64,000 nt of DNA from Aureobasidium sp. EXF-3400 (taxonomy: Eukaryota; Ascomycota; Dothideomycetes; Dothideales; Saccotheciaceae): NCBI GenBank assembly GCA_024195585.1, contig SWBL01000127.1:1-64000 (forward strand), read 5' to 3'. A program made the position numbers and the translations under genes. Position 1 is the stretch's first letter. Every line of letters begins with the position of its first letter. A model generated the notes under the pieces. The model was not told where the DNA came from and did no database searches. It saw only the letters and a list, made by a program, of their open reading frames with translations. This document shows, one piece after another, positions 57,105-64,000 of this stretch.

Positions 57105-58301
57105 CTATCCGTTGGATGTCGAATTCTGCCAGGAATCCTCCGTTTGCGTTACCAGATCTGACGATATGCGTAAAGTATCCTCCACATCGACAAGAAGGTT
57201 GCTAATCTGTATGTGATTGACTCTGTGACCCTCTTGTGAGTCTGAGTCAACGACGATCATACTTTTCTGAACAGACTTCAAGGTTGCACTTGCAGTCTTT
57301 ATGCTTTCATCGATCTGTTCAAGCAGCTTCCGAGTTTCTTTGAGGACGTTTTCCAGATCGTCGGTCAGATTCCATTCAGAAAACAAAACGCTTGTTGGTA
57401 TGGATGCGTAGCTCAACCACATGATCTCTCGACATTCAGTGTGCCTGCCTCGAACAATTGTCTCAACTGTTTCGAGGATGGAGATGTTGTCCTCAATGTC
57501 GTGGTAGATCTTGTTGTTGTACCATGTCAAGGTATACGGTGCCACTCGTGCTTCAGCAGTGAGGGTTTCGGTGGCCTTATCACGTATATGACACAGCATT
57601 CTGTGAGTGTGAACGTAGTAGCTGACCATCGTGTCGATCAGCAAATCCATCGTGGATGCGAAGATGGACTGAGGGCTAATAGGGATTTCGAACTTGGCCG
57701 CCAGAGCGCTAAGCTCGCGGTGGAATTTGTATATCAGGGCTTGTGCCTGAGAGAGTTGATCGGGAATACGTGTCAAAGCTCTTACAGCATCTGTGATGCG
57801 GGGATGGTTGGCATCGACCTTTGCTCCAAAACCAGGAACTTCACAATCCAATACCCAAGAGGCAACTGCCGGACTACGGGGGTCGATGGTGTACTTTCTA
57901 GCAACTCGACAAGAAGGCGATACTACAGGCTTGAGACTCCATCCGAGTGTTGAACCCTGTTCAAACGCAAAACGCAAAAACGTTGCCGGCTTGGGATTCG
58001 GATCGACTCGAGCACCGAGATACCCAAGGGTTGCATATCCCAGATACAAGCAGACGGCGAGAGGCAGAAGCACGACAGCGAAGATCACTAGTATGTCTAG
58101 GATGATTGTCCGAGGAGACGTGGCTTGGAGGTGAGGAGAGACTGCGAGGTTGTGTTCGAATATCTCATTGAGCTCCGACATACTCATCCCTCTGCTGGGC
58201 TTTTTGAGGACAGGCGACAGGGTCGGCGTTGCAACCGTCGAGAGAGGGCATCCTGACGACGAAGAGGACAGGACCTCAGGAGATTCGTGGGTCAACAACA
58301 T
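57105..58301 (-). CDS. Membrane protein with helical C-terminal region, unknown function
   Basis: 398 aa, one exon, start ATG 58301 (MLLTHESPEVLSSSSSG). The frame is open slightly upstream but only from a TTG. A 65-residue Ser/Pro-rich N-terminus precedes one long membrane segment (IILDILVIFAVVLLPLAVCLYLGY), and about 290 mostly helical residues follow, including coiled-coil-like VLKETRKLLEQIDESIKTA. The layout (short tail, one membrane segment, helical region) is like the protein at 52984-55320, though I see no clear sequence likeness. No family recognised. Confidence 0.68.
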   Translation of the reverse strand: MLLTHESPEVLSSSSSGCPLSTVATPTLSPVLKKPSRGMSMSELNEIFEHNLAVSPHLQATSPRTIILDILVIFAVVLLPLAVCLYLGYATLGYLGARVDPNPKPATFLRFAFEQGSTLGWSLKPVVSPSCRVARKYTIDPRSPAVASWVLDCEVPGFGAKVDANHPRITDAVRALTRIPDQLSQAQALIYKFHRELSALAAKFEIPISPQSIFASTMDLLIDTMVSYYVHTHRMLCHIRDKATETLTAEARVAPYTLTWYNNKIYHDIEDNISILETVETIVRGRHTECREIMWLSYASIPTSVLFSEWNLTDDLENVLKETRKLLEQIDESIKTASATLKSVQKSMIVVDSDSQEGHRVNHIQISNLLVDVEDTLRISSDLVTQTEDSWQNSTSNG

Positions 58302-59028
58302 GATTGCATGAGAAGAATGTAAAAGAAGATGCGACAAGGGAAAGAAGACACGTCAGATATTTTGAATGAGGTTGCTGATGCATTTACCTGGGTGTATCGA
58401 ATGCGCAAGGGAGGAGCTTGGTTTGTGATAGATTATACATGCTGAGTTCAGGCTGCTTCATTGACTACAAGGTCCGCGGTTTTGAGAGCGTGGTTGAGGA
58501 CACAGCTGTCTGACGAGCAACGATGTTGAATATGTTCGCAGAAGATGTTTGCGCGGAAGATAACATGTCGTTGTCGTGTTCCGAGGAGCCGGATTCTTGT
58601 GGGGTCGATTGTTCACAAGATGCATTAGAAAATTGTGCAAGCAGGTCGTACACAAGAAAAATTGTGAAGGAACAAGCGACGGGAGGGGTACCTCAAGCGC
58701 CAGCCAACCGGTCGACAGTCCGAGAATCGTTCTTTCCTCAGGCAACCGTCATATTCATCTCAGCGGGCAGTTTGCAGTTTCGATATCTGACTTGAACATA
58801 GATATGGGGTGCTAGAGAAAGGCAGTTGATTTGGAATGTCGGATGGATAAAAGGTATGGGCTTGGCCGCGGGATGGCCCTGTTTAATTGACAGGCTCGAG
58901 TCCAGACCGCGCGCGTTGATGCAGTTGAAAGGCTATTTGGCCGATCGATCTGATGGAGTCGACGTCGTGCGCTCGCAGTAGAGAGCAGATGCAGGCATGC
59001 TGAGCAGGAGGTTGATTGACTCCATGTC
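58302..59028. other. Intergenic region between divergent genes
   Basis: Contains both promoters. A 62-aa frame on the minus strand (58465-58653) has protein-like composition but no other support. Confidence 0.45.
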
Positions 59029-62000
59029 ATGGCGGCCGACAGGACATCCAAGAAGAGGGCGCGGGCTGAGGCCATCTCTCCCAATGGCAGTGACGACCAC
59101 GTCCTCAGCACGGCGACCATGCCCATCCGCACCGCCAAAGACGCCGCGCTCGCTGACCTCGGTCTTGTCGACTTTCTCCAACACGATCCACGCCCGACGT
59201 GTATCGTCGACACGGCCGCCGCATACATCGCCTATCGCAACCCTGCCCTCGAACGACTGCTCGCCGGCACTTGGAACCTTCAGCACTTTCGCGACTGGGC
59301 CACCGCCCTGAGTCCACAACCACAACCCGCAACCTACGGAGGAAGAGCATGGAACTGCATCCTACAAAACCACAGATGGCTCATCGCCAGCGCCGAACAG
59401 AAAACCTCCGTCGCCCCCTCTCCTCCCGTCGCCCATCGCGCAGCAGCCCCCGTACGCTCCTCATCGCAGAACAGCATCAACACACGCGCCCCTTCCCAAC
59501 ACAGCAATACCAATAGCAACTCCAACACAGGCACATCGTCGTCCGACTCACGACGCCAGTCCATCGCTTCGTCCTCATGGCGCACCGTCTCGGACGAAGG
59601 CGCCCAGCGATACCTCGACTGGACCCGTATTCCCTCTCCCGCCATATCCGCCCACATGCACCTGATTCGCAATTTCCCCTGGCAAGACACGACCATTGGC
59701 ACCATGCATTCCTGGCCCGATGCTCTCCGCCAGGCCGTCCTCTCCATCATGGCCAACCCGGACCCTCGTCTGCTCCTCTGGGGGGACGACCATATCATGA
59801 TCTATAACGAGGCCTGTATTTCAATGTTCGGCACACGTCACCCCCGCGCTCTCGGCTCCAGAGCTGAAGACACTTGGTCAGACGTCTGGTCCGACATGCA
59901 TCACTTGATTAAGTACGTCCACACCGAAGGACGAGGCACCCGTCTGAACAAGCTGCCTCTCGTCATGGAGCGCCACGGATACCCCGAGGACACTTTCTGG
60001 TCTTTCAACCTGATTCCAGTCATCGGTCCTCAGGGCATCACCATTGGCGTCATCGACGAGTTCTCCGAAGTCACAGAGCAGGTCGTCAGTGACCGTCGCA
60101 GAGACGCCATTGTCAGGATCAACAAGACAATCGCCAGAGTCAACAGCGTCAAGGAGTTGTGGTTTGAGTTTCTCGAGGGTCTGGAGACTTGCAAGGACGA
60201 TATCCCCTACGCTCTTCTCTATACAAATCACGCTGCCGCTGCCACTGACCCTTCTATACCAGACAGCATCTCGGCCAGTTCCGGTCCCAGTCCACAGCGC
60301 TTCGCCCTCGAGGGATCTATCGGCCTGGCTGCTGGCCATCCTGCCGTGCCCTTGACTTTTGATCTTGCAGACTGCGCAAACGATCAAAACCCCCTTGCTC
60401 GTGCCTGTTACAAAGCCTGGAAGTCTGACGATGTCGTTGTCATGCAGCTCAAAGACGCCAGTCTGCCGGAAGTCCTCAATCAAGGCGTCCCTGGCCGAGC
60501 CTCGGGTGACAAAGTCCAGACCGTCTGTGTTGTTCCTCTACCCGACATGACTGGACATCACACAATGGCCTTCCTGACTCTGGCAATGACTCCGCGTCGA
60601 CCGTACGATTCCGAAGCCGCCATGTTTGCTTATTACCTCCGTGATATACTCGTCAAGTCTGCTTCGGCTATCTGTCTTCCCGAAGAACAACGTCGCGCTC
60701 GCCAAAAGTTTGAACAGATTGAAGCTTCTTTAGCTCAACAGCTTCGTGCCACTACACTCGAAACCGAGCGTCTGGAAACTCGATTTGCACGCATGGCTCA
60801 GCTTGCTCCCATAGGAATGTACGCCATCACACCAGACTCACGTACCACTTTCTACAACAAAGCCTATCTGGACATTACCGGTATCACTGAAGACTTGATT
60901 GAAGCCCAGACTGATCCCTCCGAGTATATACACCCCAACGATCGTGAGAGAGTCAATACCGCTTGGCTTCAGTGTTTAGAAGACAAGCAGTCATTCACCA
61001 TCGAATATCGCGTAAGCCGTGCATGGTCCTTCACCGATCCCATTTCGGGAGAGACTTTCGAAGGCGATACCTACGTCCTGGCCACGGCAGCCCCGGAAAT
61101 GGATGAAGATGGTAATATCATCCATGTTCAGGGTTGGTTGCTCGACGTCAGCGATCGCAAATATCATGAGAAGGTCCGAATTCAACAAATCGAGGTCGAA
61201 CAGTCAGAAACCAAATTTGCTCGCCTGGCTGCAGACGCACCTTTGGGAATGTATCTCTTGAAGCCCAACGGTGAGCCACTATACCTCAATGACGCTTATT
61301 TTAAAATACTCGGATTCACCAGGGAAGAATTTGAAGAAGCTCAACAACGAGGTCTTGGCTGGGGTGACAGAATTCATGAAGATGATCAACCCAAGGTTGG
61401 CGAAGCGTGGATGGCTTTGGCCGAGCGAGGTATTCCGCTGAACCTTGAATACCGTATCAAGAAACCCTGGAAGTATATCGACGAGGCGACCGGCCTCGAA
61501 ATGAGTGGCGAGACTTGGCTGCAAGGCACAGCTATAGCTGAAATTGGCATCGATGGTTCGGTGGTCGCGATACAAGGATTTGTCACTGAAATCTCTTTGA
61601 AAAAGGCTTCAGAACGTCTGCTGAGCGAGAAACTGGACGATGCGCTCGAACACAAACGTCAAGCCGATCGTTTCATTGACATGACATCTCACGAGATGCG
61701 CAATCCACTGTCGGCCATTCTGCAATCTGCCGATGGTATCTTGACGACCCTTGAGAACAACAATCGCTTGGGCATCACATCCGGGACAACAACTTTCAGC
61801 GGTGATGTCCTCGAGACTGTACTTGATGCAGCTCAAACCATCATTCTTTGTGCCCAGCATCAAGGCCGTATCGTGGATGATATTTTGACATTGAGCAAGC
61901 TTGACTCAAATCTGCTTGTTGTATCACCTGACACAGTGGACATGCCGTCCTTGCTGGAGAAGTGCTTCAAGATGCATGAAGCGGAACTGATCAGAGCAAA

Positions 62001-63258
62001 GATCTGCATCAGCCTTCGTATCCATGAAGATTTCCGCAAATTGGCTGTCGGTAAAGTGATGCTTGATTCCAGTCGCTTGCTGCAAGTCATCATTAATCTT
62101 CTCACCAACGCCATCAAATTTACCCAATTTGCCAGCCGTAAGGAGATTACCGTTCATCTGGACGCCTCCTCGACCCGACCAAAGGTGGGCATGTATGGTG
62201 CTCCTTACGTTCCTTTCCGTGTGAACAGACCTGAACACCACTTCACGGCAGAATGGGGAACTGGCGAAGAGATCTTCGTATCAATAGCAGTTCAAGACAG
62301 CGGAAAGGGCATGAATGAGGAAGAGCTCAAGCTGCTCTTCAATCGCTTCTCTCAAGCTAGCCCCAAAACCTACAAGCAATACGGAGGCAGTGGCCTCGGT
62401 CTGTTCATCTCGAGAGAACTTACAGATCTTCAAGACGGCCAGATTGGTGTGCACAGCGAGCCAGACGAAGGCAGTACTTTCAGCTTCTACATCAAAGCCA
62501 GAAGAGCCGTTGACGATGACGAGACTGTGTTAGAAGGAAGACTTATCACACCGACACTGAACACGCTCGTTACCTATACTCGCGACTCTGCTTCCGATTC
62601 ACTGGAAGCGACTATTGACAAGGTCCAACACGACAATACCCAGAATGTGATCCGTAAGATGTCCGCGATGTCCCATGATCTTACCGAAGAAAAGCCGCAC
62701 CTCCATGTTCTTGTGGTAGAGGATAACGTAATCAACCAAAGGGTGAGTCGGGTATAACCCTGTGGTCGCATCCTTGCTAACTGTTTTCCGTAGGTTATGG
62801 CTCAACAATTACGTCGTTTAGGCTGCACAGTACACCTCGCAAACCACGGTCTCGAGGCTCTGGACTTTATCCGCAAGACCTCTTTTTGGGCATTCCATCC
62901 GCCACCAACACTGAACGAGGAAACACCGAGTCCGAGAACCGTGCCGCAATCGAACATCGTCCCTCTGTCTGTCGTTCTCATGGACTTGGAGATGCCCGTG
63001 CTTGGTGGTCTCGAAACAGTCAAGAAAATCAGAAGCCTGCAAAGCGAAGGCAGTATTATCAGCCACATTCCAGTCATTGCCGTGACGGCGAACGCGAGGA
63101 GTGAACAGATTGCCGTTGCTATTGATCATGGTATGGACAGCGTTGTCACGAAGCCATTCAGAATTCCAGAGCTGGTTCCTCAAATGGAGGACTTGGTCAA
63201 GAGGGTACAGCAAGGCAGATTTGGCAGGTCGTCTGTCATGTCTGTCGTAAAAGAATAG
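59029..63258 (+). CDS. Hybrid sensor histidine kinase with PAS domains and receiver
   Basis: 1392 aa from two exons (59029-62742, 62794-63258; intron 51 nt). It has a low-complexity Ser/Asn region at about 140-180, a PAS/GAF-like sensor part at about 245-540, and two similar PAS domains at about 585-705 and 730-860 (FARMAQLAPIGMY and FARLAADAPLGMY). The kinase core follows with phospho-acceptor H888 (MTSHEMRNPLSAI), N-box LLTNAIKF near 1024-1031, and G-box GGSGLGLFISREL. The receiver begins at VVEDNVINQR near 1228, with D1302 (MDLEMP) and K1358 (VTKPF). All catalytic residues are present. It should start a His-Asp phosphorelay through an HPt protein. Signal unknown; no membrane helix, so probably cytosolic. 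Confidence 0.92.
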
Positions 63259-63660
63259 AAAGGATTAGAGGTCTTGATTTTTGTATGATTGGACGGTCGC
63301 ATCTGTATATATATATTACGAAGCGTTTCTCTTTTTGTTTTCGATGGGCGTATGGGTATGATCTTGGGGATACCATCTGGTGATTTGGCAAGGCATGGAG
63401 TTCGTGGTTGTTTGGATATAGCTATATAATGGACTCACAAGGTATAGAACACCATACAAGCATTCATAGCAATTCATGACGTTGATGGTTCACCCCGCTG
63501 TTTGCTGTCAAGGATTCGATGCCCGTCTTCCACCTTCCCAACAGCTTTCAGCCTTTCATACTCACTCTTTCCACTTTTGCGATGTTGTATACATAACATC
63601 ATGACACATCTTGATATCCACTCACCGATTGGATGAGTTTTATGCATCATTGTCTGATCT
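63259..63660. other. 3' flank of histidine kinase gene
   Basis: AT-rich trailer (TATATATATATTACG) and no supported gene. Confidence 0.45.
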
Positions 63661-64000
63661 CTATATGAACTTGTTGATATATCTTTCGACCATTGATTTC
63701 CACGCAACGACGGCGCTATCGTCGGCTGCCTTTTTTCTGACATGCGACCAGATGCTTGCGTTTGATTTGCGACTGCTTCTCTCTTGATAAAGCCAACTTT
63801 TTGAATTCTGTTGCTCGAGGGTCTTGCTTCGTCGACGCTGTGTGACATCTTGTGTCTGGTGATGGCCGACGAATTGTCTTAGATCTGAGGTGCGGATGGT
63901 TGCGTGCGCATTTGAGCAAGTTTGGGGTCACCGGAGCTCTTCTTCTCTATGCCAGCTGCGAACAAGACGCTGCAGTGACAGTTCTTTGGTTTGTATTCGC
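63661..64000 (-). other. Possible 3' end of a gene entering from the right edge
   Basis: On the minus strand one frame is open for about 90 codons to a TAG at 63661 and looks protein-like (SIWSHVRKKAADDSAVVAWK then RYINKFI). Another frame near the edge reads FAAGIEKKSSGDPKLAQMR. I could not join them with a convincing intron and recognise no family. Confidence 0.3.

Noticed and set aside
58465..58653. 62-aa frame with protein-like composition on the minus strand
   Set aside because: Lies in a promoter gap, overlaps another open frame, and has no homology or leader evidence.

Overview
The window comes from a filamentous ascomycete (Pezizomycotina, probably a Dothideomycete; the class is an inference). 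Genes carry short 47-115 nt GT-AG introns. Fungal hallmark families are present: a Zn2Cys6 regulator, a SAT4/Pth11-type membrane protein, a hybrid histidine kinase and a GH3 glucosidase. The left edge has the TpA-rich, CpA/TpG-poor composition left by repeat-induced point mutation (RIP). All exon models were built by hand from splice signals and reading phase; none was checked against transcripts or databases.

Left part (1-9.9 kb). A RIP-like repeat block (1-2040) is followed by a housekeeping run: a gephyrin/CnxE-type molybdenum cofactor protein with a His-rich linker, V-ATPase subunit c'' and a TMEM42-like transporter from one shared promoter, a Pmp3-type membrane protein, and mitochondrial 3-hydroxyisobutyrate dehydrogenase.

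Accessory part (9.9-27 kb). An APC-family permease (-), a flavin amine oxidase (+) and a Zn2Cys6 regulator (-) look like a small amine or amino-acid uptake and oxidation cluster. A CCG-N10-CGG palindrome lies in the shared permease/oxidase promoter. Then come a decayed MYND-finger gene, an intron-containing tRNA-Leu(UAG), an O-methyltransferase, an ACT-domain protein, a GH3 beta-glucosidase that has lost its N-terminal part and has a GC-AG intron, and an amidohydrolase.

Central part (27-46.3 kb). Conserved cell-biology genes: Ppg1-type phosphatase and Urb1/Npa1 (divergent), a SAT4-type membrane protein, a hydrophilic CxxC protein divergent from a CHMP7-like ESCRT-III protein, tRNA-Ala(UGC), the ER protein Lunapark divergent from a GRIP-domain golgin.

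Right part (46.3-64 kb). Gene-poor DNA surrounds a small 82-aa protein gene and tRNA-Gln(CUG). Two unrecognised single-pass membrane proteins flank a truncated protein-kinase relic. A hybrid histidine kinase and hints of a gene running in from the right edge close the window.

The most unusual pattern is a family of roughly 115-122 bp palindromic elements (MITE-like) with termini close to AGCTATCAAAATGCACAAT. About ten copies are scattered through the intergenic DNA, two of them 74 bp apart. A second, separate signal is a block with protein-like conservation present at about 10.0 and 33.4 kb.
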